19,489 bases of DNA, taken from the NCBI GenBank assembly GCA_019322455.1, contig JAHWIT010000006.1, positions 1 to 19,489 on the forward strand, given 5' to 3'. The translations under genes were made by a program, and so were the position numbers. Positions 7,565-13,675 of the stretch are shown here, piece by piece. Below the pieces are notes generated by a model that saw nothing but the letters and a program-made list of their open reading frames with translations, ran no database searches and was not told the DNA's origin. Each line of letters opens with the position of its first letter. Within the stretch, counting starts at the first letter, position 1. The stretch comes from Candidatus Woesearchaeota archaeon (GTDB lineage Archaea > Nanobdellota > Nanobdellia > Woesearchaeales > WJKL01).

Positions 7565-7708
7565 TTATTTAAAGGCTTTGTAGAAAACCCAACACCTTTG
7601 GTGAAATTTTTCTAATAAACGTATCGTAAGACTACAATTGTTGCTCGATATCAATTTGCAGTGGTTCGAGCAAGAAAAATTTAGGGTTTCTACAAAGCCT
7701 TATTTAAA
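7565..7708. mobile_element. MITE-like insertion: 126 bp, terminal inverted repeats, 9-bp target duplication
   Basis: The element spans 7574-7699. Its ends are inverted repeats: GGCTTTGTAGAAAACCC (7574-7590) and GGGTTTCTACAAAGCC (7684-7699), matching except for one extra A in the left arm. It is flanked by a perfect 9-bp direct repeat TTATTTAAA at 7565-7573 and 7700-7708, the expected target duplication. Inside are further nested inverted repeats: a mini-hairpin CACC-TTT-GGTG (7593-7603), AAATTTTTCT/AGAAAAATTT (7604-7613/7673-7682) and TGCTCGA/TCGAGCA (7642-7648/7666-7672). There is no reading frame for a transposase, so it would have to be moved by one encoded elsewhere. The right arm provides the last two codons and the stop of traB. 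No second copy is present in this window. Confidence 0.8.
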
Positions 7709-8418
7709 TCTTTAATCTTAAAAGAATAACTTACATCAGGCTTTTTAATCAGCTTTAACATCTCATCTTCATGACCTGCTCCAATTACCCCTAAAATCAA
7801 TTTCTCAGGATTCTCATCCATTAATCTGCTTAAATTAGTGCCCATTACCTCATTTCTTTCTTCCACAAGTACTCTATAAACACCAGGATACCTCTTCTTA
7901 ACTTCATTAGTTAATCTTTTTATCAGCTTCTTACTAGGAACCTTTGTTAAATCTAATCTTTCAATACCAAGCTTCTTTAATTCTGACTTGCGCAAAAACA
8001 CTCCCTTTAATATATCAACAATAAAATGCCATTTCTCTCTCCAAGTTATTGCATTAGAAAGCCTTTGTAATGTAATCTCAATATCCTGATCAATTAAAGC
8101 TATCTTGCTCTTGTTTTTCTTAGCTAACTCTATTGCTTTCAGCATCTCACTTCCAGGCTTCACTCCCACATATTTTCCTAATTTTCTCTCAACCCAAGCC
8201 CCAATCATATTAAATATAAATCCTTTTAAACCAATTCTTTTTATATCCTTTAAGCCAATTTTTCGAGTTTTTTTCTGAGTTAAAGCATAAAATCTCTTTT
8301 TATCAAGCTCTAAAGCAATAATATCAGGTTTTTTATCCTTAACAACCCTTTCTACCTCTTCTAAGCTCTGTTTTGCAATATGTGAAGTTCCTATTAGAAT
8401 TAAATTCTTATATCTCAT
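7690..8418 (-). CDS. TraB/PrgY-family protein, short form
   Basis: TraB-domain protein with the usual blocks: ILIGTSHIAKQS (residues 7-18), IIALELDKKRF (33-43) and the C-terminal LGVIGAGHEDEM (209-220). The fold is related to the EreA/ChaN and Tiki families, and a metal-dependent peptidase role has been suggested, but the archaeal function is unsettled. Many archaeal members carry a C-terminal membrane region; this one ends at 242 residues with no membrane helix, so it is probably soluble. Its last codons and TAG stop lie in the right arm of the MITE-like insertion. Removing the element and one target copy would change the C-terminus from DLNKAL to DLNKKIL. The start ATG at 8418 has an AT-rich TATA-like stretch (8433-8441) upstream. 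Divergent from the PRC-barrel gene. Confidence 0.88.
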   Translation of the reverse strand: MRYKNLILIGTSHIAKQSLEEVERVVKDKKPDIIALELDKKRFYALTQKKTRKIGLKDIKRIGLKGFIFNMIGAWVERKLGKYVGVKPGSEMLKAIELAKKNKSKIALIDQDIEITLQRLSNAITWREKWHFIVDILKGVFLRKSELKKLGIERLDLTKVPSKKLIKRLTNEVKKRYPGVYRVLVEERNEVMGTNLSRLMDENPEKLILGVIGAGHEDEMLKLIKKPDVSYSFKIKDLNKAL

Positions 8419-8471
8419 TTAAATACCATAATAATATATTCTTTTAAAACTTTTGGATTCAATATAGAAAA

Positions 8472-8516
8472 ATATATAAATAGTTAAATTCTATAACAAC
8501 AGAAAGTGAGGGTGAT
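8472..8516 (+). promoter_or_regulatory. Promoter and ribosome binding site of the PRC-barrel gene
   Basis: ATATATAAATAG at 8472-8483 is a good TATA box. GAGGGTGAT at 8508-8516 is a near-consensus Shine-Dalgarno site six bases before the ATG at 8523. This is one of the few genes here with both a strong box and a leader. Confidence 0.6.
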
Positions 8517-8522
8517 ACCAAA

Positions 8523-8810
8523 ATGCTCAAGATGAAAAAGATAAGTCAAACATACGATATGAAGGTTTTCACTGATACTGGAGATTATTTTGGAGATGTA
8601 GAGGAAAGCATACTAACTCAAACAAAAATATTTGGTTGGAAAGTTAAAGCCACCAAAAATAGTTTTCTTACTAAGGTATTAGGTAGTGCAAAAGGAGTTA
8701 TTGTTCCGCATCAATTAGTAAAAGCTGTTGGAGATATCCTAATAATCAGTAAAACAGCAGTTCCATCTTATTCAAGTGAAGAGGAAGCAGAAGGAGAACA
8801 AACCGAATGA
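8523..8810 (+). CDS. PRC-barrel domain protein
   Basis: The 95-residue product has a PRC-barrel pattern: YDMKVFTDTGDYFGDVEESIL (the strand-turn-strand typical of the family), then the segment ending KGVIVPHQLVKAVGDILIIS, in which the IVPHQLVKAVGDIIII-like block is characteristic. The tail (SSEEEAEGEQTE) is acidic and probably disordered. PRC-barrel proteins occur in RNA processing and photosynthesis in bacteria. In archaea, CdpB-type PRC-barrel proteins take part in cell division through SepF, so a division or scaffold role is a reasonable guess but is not shown here. It stands alone, divergent from traB, with a strong promoter and ribosome binding site. Confidence 0.88.
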   Translation: MLKMKKISQTYDMKVFTDTGDYFGDVEESILTQTKIFGWKVKATKNSFLTKVLGSAKGVIVPHQLVKAVGDILIISKTAVPSYSSEEEAEGEQTE

Positions 8811-8827
8811 ATGTTCAACAAGCATAC

Positions 8828-8903
8828 CAAAATTTAGTCATGACTAATTATTTCTTGTTTAAGTACAATTTAAAATCTACAAGCACAGAAATACTAAATT
8901 TTG
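8828..8903. terminator. Imperfect hairpin in a convergent gap, possible bidirectional terminator
   Basis: The gap between the PRC-barrel gene and the converging Thr-rich membrane protein gene holds an inverted repeat CAAAATTTAGT (8828-8838) and ACTAAATTTTG (8893-8903). An inner stem ATTTC/GAAAT and CTTGT/ACAAG extends it. Just inside the left arm is the perfect 12-bp palindrome TAGTCATGACTA (8835-8846). The position suits a shared transcript end, but archaeal termination mostly relies on T-runs, so the role is inferred. Confidence 0.4.
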
Positions 8904-8913
8904 ATATACCTAA

Positions 8914-9606
8914 TTAAGTTGTGAATTTTTTAATTGCAGCATCTAAAACATATCCATCTTCATCTTCTAATACTAATTTAAGTGTTTTCTCTTTATTAAT
9001 CTCATTATAGCTTATACTCACATCCTTTTCTTCAGTCAAAGCTTCACCTGCTTTTAGTTTAGAAAGATAAATTTCTTCTTCAACATAGTTTCTTATATCA
9101 GCATCATCATTATCATCCCATAGATATACTAAAATCCTTGGATAAAAATTAGTCTTTTGATTCTTTATAGTATATTTAATTTTCACAACCTTAGCCCAAT
9201 TCTCTCCCTTTTTCTCAGTCGTTATTCTATCAATATCTATCTCAACCTGTCCTGTTATAAGCAGCAACCCTTCTTCTGGTTCTTCCTCATCCTCTTCTGT
9301 TGTTGTTTCATTCTGACTAGTATTAGTTTGGCTAGAAGGGGTTGTTGTAGTGCTGGTTGTTGTTGTAGGAATAGTAACAGATGAACTTTTTGGATTTGTA
9401 TTTTTTATAATTGTAATAGAAGCATTCTTGACCATTTGAATTGTTGTGTCATCTTCTTTTTCTTCTATTTCCTTATCTTCAGTCTCATCCAAAGAAGGAC
9501 TACAACTATCAGATGATTTGAAAATTAGAGCAATAGCTAGAATAACTATGACAGTAATGTAAATTCCATGAACAATATGTTCTCCTTTAATTACTATATC
9601 TCGCAT
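8914..9606 (-). CDS. Membrane-anchored protein with Thr/Glu-rich linker and beta domain
   Basis: A hydrophobic helix at residues 12-29 (VHGIYITVIVILAIALIF) anchors the protein. After it come a low-complexity acidic and Ser/Thr stretch (about 36-113, including TTTTSTTTTPSS and EEDEEEPEEG) and a C-terminal domain of about 115 residues with alternating strands (LLLITGQVEIDIDRI, VVKIKYTIKNQ, RILVYLWDD, TLKLVLEDEDGYVLDAAIKKF). The Thr-rich linker is the kind often O-glycosylated outside archaeal cells, so the C-terminal domain is likely extracellular. The domain family is not recognised; it resembles Ig/CARDB-like folds. The ATG lies four bases after the PCNA stop, so the gene is probably co-transcribed with PCNA, an odd pairing with no obvious functional logic. 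Confidence 0.7.
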   Translation of the reverse strand: MRDIVIKGEHIVHGIYITVIVILAIALIFKSSDSCSPSLDETEDKEIEEKEDDTTIQMVKNASITIIKNTNPKSSSVTIPTTTTSTTTTPSSQTNTSQNETTTEEDEEEPEEGLLLITGQVEIDIDRITTEKKGENWAKVVKIKYTIKNQKTNFYPRILVYLWDDNDDADIRNYVEEEIYLSKLKAGEALTEEKDVSISYNEINKEKTLKLVLEDEDGYVLDAAIKKFTT

Positions 9607-9610
9607 AATA

Positions 9611-10357
9611 TCAGTCGTTTTCTACCCGCGGAGCGAGTATAAAACTCAATAGAATTCTATCAACCTCTTTAAACTCTAACTTTAAAGGATAATCTTTATT
9701 AAATTGAATAGTAACATTATTTGCTATTTTGCTTCCAGCAATCATCTTTTTAAGATATTCAATTGAATATTTTGATTTAACCTTATCTGAACCCTCTGTT
9801 GTAATTTTGGTGTTTTCATTTTCATTTATTTCTATATGAGCCTTTGAAAGGTCCCCTTCTGCTTGAATAGTAAATTTCTTTGGCTCAGCAGCAAAAGAAA
9901 CAGATTCAGCAACTATATCAACATCCTCTATTGCATCATTAAGAACATCTGTAGTAGTAGTTATAGTTAAAGGAAAATTTAAACTTGGCACTTTCTGCTC
10001 TTTTTCCTCAAGCTCAATTATAGGCAAAGAAAATGTCCTAGTAGAACCGCCTTTTAATTGAATTTTAAGTTTATTCTCAGTATCTAACTCCAAACTTAGC
10101 ATATCATTTGGCTTTGCCCTTCTTAAAATCTGTTTTAAATTGCTTAGATTTATTGCAATCTCAGTTGGACTTTCTATATTATATTCTGTAAAAGTAGAAG
10201 ATAAAAGCTTGAATATAACCATTGCAACATTTGCAGGATCCATTGCTACTAATTCAATAGAATCTGGAGTAATCTTAAATCTAGCTTCTGTTACAAGGTC
10301 TGAGATTATGGATATAGGTTCTTTAAGGTATTTTGGTTCTGCTAAAGTAAGTTTCAT
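9611..10357 (-). CDS. pcn: DNA polymerase sliding clamp (PCNA)
   Basis: PCNA forms a trimeric ring that tethers DNA polymerase, FEN1, ligase and other factors to DNA. The 248-residue product shows the archaeal pattern: ITPDSIELVAMDPANVAMV (first-domain beta hairpin), LSNLKQILRRAKPNDMLSLEL, the interdomain segment LPIIELEEKEQKVPSLNFP, FTIQAEGDLSKAHIEI and the C-terminal YSIEYLKKMIAGSKIANNVTI followed by ILLSFILAPRVEND. The frame opens with GTG at 10369, but the ATG at 10357 is preferred: the GTGGGGGT that would encode the extra residues looks like the ribosome binding site, and MKLTLAEPKYL matches the family start. A TATA-like AATATAAATAAG lies near 10390-10402. The full clamp is present. Confidence 0.96.
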   Translation of the reverse strand: MKLTLAEPKYLKEPISIISDLVTEARFKITPDSIELVAMDPANVAMVIFKLLSSTFTEYNIESPTEIAINLSNLKQILRRAKPNDMLSLELDTENKLKIQLKGGSTRTFSLPIIELEEKEQKVPSLNFPLTITTTTDVLNDAIEDVDIVAESVSFAAEPKKFTIQAEGDLSKAHIEINENENTKITTEGSDKVKSKYSIEYLKKMIAGSKIANNVTIQFNKDYPLKLEFKEVDRILLSFILAPRVEND

Positions 10358-10403
10358 ATTTACCCCCACTTATTACTCGTAAATAATCACTTATTTATAT
10401 TTT

Positions 10404-11738
10404 TTATGGTTTTAAAGAAAGCATCTCTCCATCTTGCTTTATATGTACTTTCTCTTCTTTATAACCCATTTCATAAGCCAAATCAGCCAAAGCAGCCTTC
10501 ATCCCTGGTTCTCCATGAGCAGGGATTATATGCGTTGGCTTAACCATATTTATTAAGTCGCGTTGGTCTTCTCTAGCAGCATGTCCTGAAACATGAACAT
10601 CTCTAAATATTCTTACTCCTAAGTTCTTTAAACTATTTTCTAGTTTTTCCCTATTTTCCTTATTAATCTTTGTTGGAATAACCTTACAGGAAAATATAAC
10701 ATGATCCTCTGGTTGAAATTTAAATGAAAATTCATTTCTCGCCATCTTTGCTAATATCGCCTTTCCCTCTCCTTGATGTCCTGTTACAACCAAAAGATAC
10801 TTTCCAGGATTCTTCTGAACCTTTTTTAACTGTCCGCTTATCTGGCCTTTAAATCTCAAAATTTTAGCATCTTTTGAGAATTTTATAATATTAATGTCCT
10901 CCCCTGCTCTTACATATTTTGACAATGACCTGCCTAAAAACAAAATCTTCCTATTCATTCTTTTGCCAAACTCAATTATTGATTTTAACCTAGCTAAATG
11001 AGATGAAAATGTCGTTACAATAACTGCCTTGCCTTTTGACTCTGTTCCTAACATAACCTCTTTTAACATCTCTTTTGCAACACCTTCAGAAGGAGTTTTG
11101 GCCTTAATCGCAGAGTATGTTGAATCACAGATCAAAGCCAATATCCCTTTTTTGCCAAGTTCTCGCAACCTTTCAAAATTAGGTTTTCTTCCTAATACTG
11201 GAAACGAATCAAATTTAAAATCATTTGCATAAAGAATAACACCATATTTTGTATGCAATGCAACCATAACTGTTTGGGGAGTTGAATGAGTCATATTTAT
11301 GAACTCAATCTTTATATTTTTACTAAGATGATAAACAGCATTTGGTGATAATGTTTTTATATCATTTCTTATCTTAATATTCTCATCTCTTAATATAGTC
11401 TTTAAAACAGCAGTTGTAAATGGAGTGCATAACACAGGAGCATCAAACTTATTGCCTAAATAAGGTATTGCTCCAACATGATCTAAATGAGCGTGCGTTG
11501 GAATTATTGCTTTGACCTTCCCCCTCCAATCCTCTATAACAGAAATATCTGGAATCGCCCCAACTTTTATCAATTCTTTAGCAGAAATATCATGCACATC
11601 TTCATCTTCAGTATATTTAATATAACTTTCTAGATGAACACCCATATCTATTATTACGACTTCATCATCTACTTTTATTGCTGTACAGTTCTTTCCAACT
11701 TCATTATATCCACCAACAGTACAAATTTCTATAGGCAT
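10404..11738 (-). CDS. rnj: Archaeal RNase J (metallo-beta-lactamase/beta-CASP nuclease)
   Basis: Two-metal ribonuclease of the beta-CASP family, a 5'-3' exoribonuclease in archaea involved in RNA turnover. The metal-binding motifs are intact: THAHLDH (residues 81-87: H82, H84, D86, H87), MTHSTP (H151), ANDFKFD (D173) and, in the C-terminal part, VHVSGHAAREDQ and IIPAHGEPGM. The opening EICTVGGYNEVGKNCTAI is typical of the family. At 444 residues the core is complete, without the extra C-terminal domain of bacterial RNase J. The ATG at 11738 has a TATA-like TTTTTATA (11761-11768) 23-30 nt upstream, so the transcript is probably nearly leaderless. The gene ends 46 nt before the PCNA ATG. Very sure of the family; aRNase J is favoured over aCPSF because no N-terminal KH domains are present. 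Confidence 0.95.
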   Translation of the reverse strand: MPIEICTVGGYNEVGKNCTAIKVDDEVVIIDMGVHLESYIKYTEDEDVHDISAKELIKVGAIPDISVIEDWRGKVKAIIPTHAHLDHVGAIPYLGNKFDAPVLCTPFTTAVLKTILRDENIKIRNDIKTLSPNAVYHLSKNIKIEFINMTHSTPQTVMVALHTKYGVILYANDFKFDSFPVLGRKPNFERLRELGKKGILALICDSTYSAIKAKTPSEGVAKEMLKEVMLGTESKGKAVIVTTFSSHLARLKSIIEFGKRMNRKILFLGRSLSKYVRAGEDINIIKFSKDAKILRFKGQISGQLKKVQKNPGKYLLVVTGHQGEGKAILAKMARNEFSFKFQPEDHVIFSCKVIPTKINKENREKLENSLKNLGVRIFRDVHVSGHAAREDQRDLINMVKPTHIIPAHGEPGMKAALADLAYEMGYKEEKVHIKQDGEMLSLKP

Positions 11739-11760
11739 ATTTATTTAATCATAGAATTAG

Positions 11761-11768
11761 TATAAAAA
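11761..11768 (-). promoter_or_regulatory. TATA box of RNase J gene
   Basis: TTTTTATA on the minus strand lies 23-30 nt upstream of the ATG at 11738. This is the standard spacing for a leaderless archaeal gene. Confidence 0.5.
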
Positions 11769-11803
11769 CGTTTGCATAAAAACTAATAAAAGAGATATAG
11801 AAG

Positions 11804-12535
11804 TTAAACTTTCTTTCTTCCTATTGAATAAAAACTTGTCTCATCAAAATTATCTCCTTCTTCAACATGTTCAAAACCGTTTTTTTCAAGAAATTCTTTT
11901 ATCTCCTTTCTTGAAAAAGCCCTATGTTTCATTTCATCATTGAACCTGTGGATTTCACCCTTTTTTTCTTTTACAATATAAGTTGCCTTCCAATTGATTA
12001 TAAATGGTTTTTCAGAAATAAATTCTGTAGAAGAATTTCTAGCTATTTCAATTTCCCCGTCTTTGACTTCTATCTTTCCATTGAAATAATTTGTTTTCAT
12101 GATTTTTGTATCTTCATAATTATCAAAAATCAAAATACCATTAGGTTTCAAACTTTTTCTAATACTTTGAAGAGAATTTTTTATATCTTCATCTGAATAC
12201 ATATGAGTGAAGACCCTTCCTATAACCATAATTGTATCAAATTCATTTTCAAAAGGCAAATCTCTAATATCTCCTTTGATTACTTTTGTTTCAGGTAATC
12301 GTTTTTTACCTTCCTCTACCATCTCATCCGTATAATCTACAACAACCACATCATATCCTTTTTTGATTAATTCCTTAGCAACTTTAAAAAATCCTCCTAT
12401 AAACAATATCTTATTAGGTTTAAATTTAGATATTTTTTCATTAAAGAAACCTGCAACTTCTATATGATTAATAGATAAATCATAAAATTTAACACAAATC
12501 TTAGCTAGGTTTGAATATAAATTATTGGATTCCAT
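11804..12535 (-). CDS. Class I SAM-dependent methyltransferase
   Basis: Rossmann-type methyltransferase of 243 residues: motif I strand KILFIGGFFKVAKEL (42-56), acidic ribose ligand D67 in VVVVDYTDEM, GDIRDLPF (88-95) and a D100 segment (EFDTIMVIGRVFTHM), then SLKPNGILIFDNYE. Motif I is unusual, IGGFF in place of the common GxGxG. The C-terminal part (about 130-225) has the strand/helix pattern of small-molecule methyltransferases of the Methyltransf_11/25 type; the substrate is unknown. The frame reaches up to 12589, but its first 18 residues (MPTGVRIPIPS...) are a translation of the T-arm of the adjacent tRNA gene and are not protein. The ATG at 12535 (MESNNLYSNL) is chosen. The gene lies 21 nt after the tRNA and may be co-transcribed with it. 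Confidence 0.88.
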   Translation of the reverse strand: MESNNLYSNLAKICVKFYDLSINHIEVAGFFNEKISKFKPNKILFIGGFFKVAKELIKKGYDVVVVDYTDEMVEEGKKRLPETKVIKGDIRDLPFENEFDTIMVIGRVFTHMYSDEDIKNSLQSIRKSLKPNGILIFDNYEDTKIMKTNYFNGKIEVKDGEIEIARNSSTEFISEKPFIINWKATYIVKEKKGEIHRFNDEMKHRAFSRKEIKEFLEKNGFEHVEEGDNFDETSFYSIGRKKV

Positions 12536-12556
12536 TTTATAGTTGATAAATATTAA

Positions 12557-12772
12557 TGAGGGGATGGGGATTCGAACCCCAGTAGGCACTAAGCCAATAG
12601 ATGGCCCATAGAGTATTTCATTGATCTCTTATTGAGACCTCATCACTCAATAATTTGAGTTTGGATTTTCTAGCACCCAGATGCCGGAAATCTATCCCGT
12701 TTGGTCTGAAATCGTAGATTTCGGACGCTTTGAAAATCTACGATTTTCAATTGGCCACTCCGGCATCCCCTC
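12557..12772 (-). tRNA. Interrupted type II tRNA gene (probably Leu), anticodon not resolved
   Basis: The ends form a tRNA: acceptor GAGGGGA (12772-12766) pairs with TCCCCTC (12564-12558), discriminator A at 12557, no encoded CCA. The T-arm is TGGGG-TTCGAAT-CCCCA, the variable arm is GGC-TTAGT-GCC, and the D-arm begins TGCCGGAGTGGCC. The long variable arm means Leu or Ser; discriminator A favours Leu. The span is 216 nt, so about 130 nt must be removed. One interruption (50 nt, 12701-12750) sits in the D-loop between copies of CCAA; removing it restores the D-stem CCG/CGG. A second (about 82 nt, roughly 12603-12684) lies in the anticodon loop between ATAGA (12695-12691) and TCTAT (12601-12597). 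I could not find a clean bulge-helix-bulge. Simple removals give UCC or CCG, neither a Leu nor a Ser anticodon. Confidence 0.7.
12701..12750. repeat. Palindromic insertion in the tRNA D-loop
   Basis: On the plus strand, GAAATC-GTA-GATTTC (12708-12722) and TTGAAAATC-TAC-GATTTTCAA (12730-12750) are each small hairpins. Their cores AAATCGTAGATTT (12709-12721) and AAATCTACGATTT (12734-12746) are also perfect reverse complements of each other, so a 13-bp stem over a 12-nt loop is an alternative fold. The stretch is bounded by direct CCAA copies (minus strand, 12754-12751 and 12704-12701). It could be a noncanonical tRNA intron or a tiny inserted element. Confidence 0.65.
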
Positions 12773-12803
12773 ATAAACAGGACTAAAACTAAAATAAATC
12801 AGC

Positions 12804-12816
12804 AATATAAAAAAGT
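12804..12816 (-). promoter_or_regulatory. Promoter of the tRNA gene
   Basis: CTTTTTTATATT on the minus strand lies about 32-44 nt upstream of the first tRNA base at 12772. It would place a transcription start roughly ten bases before the tRNA. The T6 run in it could also end transcripts arriving from the operon upstream. Confidence 0.45.
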
Positions 12817-12826
12817 TATGCTATAT

Positions 12827-12869
12827 CGCGCTTTTTCGCAATCTTTTAAACAGCAAGCGAAAAAGCGCG
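12827..12869. repeat. Perfect 13-bp hairpin with GC-rich CGCGC ends
   Basis: CGCGCTTTTTCGC (12827-12839) and GCGAAAAAGCGCG (12857-12869) are exact reverse complements around a 17-nt loop. CGCGC is rare in this AT-rich sequence. It lies between the tRNA promoter and the second hairpin, downstream of the coiled-coil operon. It may be a terminator, an RNA-stabilising structure or part of an untranslated RNA. Confidence 0.7.
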
Positions 12870-12877
12870 CAAATACA

Positions 12878-12928
12878 AGCTTCATTGTTTTGCCAGTACA
12901 ATTGAGGAGAAAGCAAAACAATGAAGCT
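12878..12928. repeat. Perfect 16-bp hairpin
   Basis: AGCTTCATTGTTTTGC (12878-12893) and GCAAAACAATGAAGCT (12913-12928) pair exactly over a 19-nt loop. It is separated by only 8 nt from the CGCGC hairpin. The flanks AAATACA (12871-12877) and AAATATA (12929-12935) are near-identical but AT-rich, so they are weak evidence for a target duplication. No reading frame of note covers the pair. Confidence 0.7.
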
Positions 12929-12971
12929 AAATATATTTAATAAAAAAACAATAATTAATTAAAATAAAGAA

Positions 12972-13421
12972 TTAACTCAATCTACTTAATCGTGATTCAA
13001 TCTCACCAAGTTCTGATTCTAGTTTTTCTAATTCTGTCATCTCTTTTTTCTCTTCTACTCTTTCTACTACTTCTTTCTCTTCCTTAACAACAGCTTTCCT
13101 TCTTCCTGCTTCTAACTCTGCTTTTTTTCTATCAGCTTCTTCTCTCTTCAATCTTTTCTCTCTTTCATGCAACATAGTTCTTAATTTTGTTTTTGGAAGA
13201 GCAACTTTAACCTTTCTAACTAATTTTTTGAGTTCTTTAATTGAATTTTTTAATTTTGATATTTGTTCTACTTTTTCAGCTCTAAGAGCTTTAAAACGTT
13301 CAGCTCTTTGCAGATACTGAACAGCTTCTTTTGAAGATTCTAATATTGATCTTCTTATCTCTATAGGATCATCTATTCCTACATAGAATGATTCTTCTTT
13401 CTCCTTCTCTTTTTTTGGCAT
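12972..13421 (-). CDS. Coiled-coil protein, third gene of a small coiled-coil operon
   Basis: A 149-residue, highly charged protein. After a Lys/Glu-rich start it has a short strand SFYVGIDDP (11-19), then a long helical region (about 20-78: RRSILESSKEAVQYL, then EKVEQISKLKNSIKELKKLV) with heptad hydrophobics. A second charged helix to the C-terminus (EKLESELGEIESRLSRLS) is preceded by a Lys/Glu/Arg run. The opening strand resembles VYVKIDE and IFISLES at the start of the shared domain in the two upstream genes, so a distant relationship is possible. The ATG at 13421 is chosen over the GTG at 13430 because AGGTGA, overlapping the upstream stop codon, is the ribosome binding site. Function unknown; a structural or assembly role is plausible. 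Confidence 0.75.
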   Translation of the reverse strand: MPKKEKEKEESFYVGIDDPIEIRRSILESSKEAVQYLQRAERFKALRAEKVEQISKLKNSIKELKKLVRKVKVALPKTKLRTMLHEREKRLKREEADRKKAELEAGRRKAVVKEEKEVVERVEEKKEMTELEKLESELGEIESRLSRLS

Positions 13422-13430
13422 TAAATTCAC

Positions 13431-13661
13431 CTATAAAGTAGATGGTTCAAACAAAGCTTTATCAACAAAAGTTATCTTTCTTTCTATCTCTTCTATTCCT
13501 GTATGCCAAAGCTCTAGTTCTGCATCTTCTTCATTTTTTAATTCGTTTATTTTAGCAAGAGTCTCTTTTGCTTCCTCTAATTTATTCTTAATCATGTTCA
13601 TTACATCAAGAACATCCCTATACTCATCAATTTTTACATAAACAGGCATTTCTTCTGGCAT
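13431..13661 (-). CDS. Small helical protein, paralogue of the adjacent gene's C-terminal domain
   Basis: A 76-residue protein made of a strand PVYVKIDEY (6-14) and two long helices (15-43 and about 44-66), ending VDKALFEPSTL. Residues 6-71 align without gaps to residues 86-151 of the protein encoded just upstream; by hand count 21 of 66 positions are identical, including W52 and the end block VDKALF. It is therefore a tandem duplicate of that domain without the N-terminal extension. GGAGG nine bases before the ATG, right after the upstream stop codon, is a good ribosome binding site. The next gene's ribosome binding site overlaps this stop. The family is not recognised; two paired helices suggest dimerisation or hetero-oligomers with its neighbours. 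Confidence 0.8.
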   Translation of the reverse strand: MPEEMPVYVKIDEYRDVLDVMNMIKNKLEEAKETLAKINELKNEEDAELELWHTGIEEIERKITFVDKALFEPSTL

Positions 13662-13675
13662 TTTTTATCCTCCTT

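Noticed and set aside
9300..9400. Simple repeat array (GTTGTTGT-like) in the Thr-rich part of the 8914-9606 gene.
   Set aside because: It is the coding consequence of a Thr/Ser-rich linker (ACA/ACT codons), not an independent repeat element or CRISPR.
12603..12685. Box C match (GTGATGA, minus strand 12646-12640) in the anticodon-loop insertion, suggesting a C/D guide RNA in a tRNA intron.
   Set aside because: No box D (CTGA) is found in the insertion on that strand, so the pair needed for a kink-turn is missing.
12681..12695. Reading the anticodon loop as TTCCGGC, giving a tRNA-Arg (CCG).
   Set aside because: The long variable arm is not compatible with a type I tRNA-Arg, and the pairing places the stem one base off the usual register.
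12827..12950. Two hairpins with a hinge matching ANANNA (12873-12878) and a later ACA, resembling an H/ACA guide RNA.
   Set aside because: The stems are perfect and lack the internal pocket needed for target pairing, and the ACA is about 20 nt past the second stem instead of about 3.
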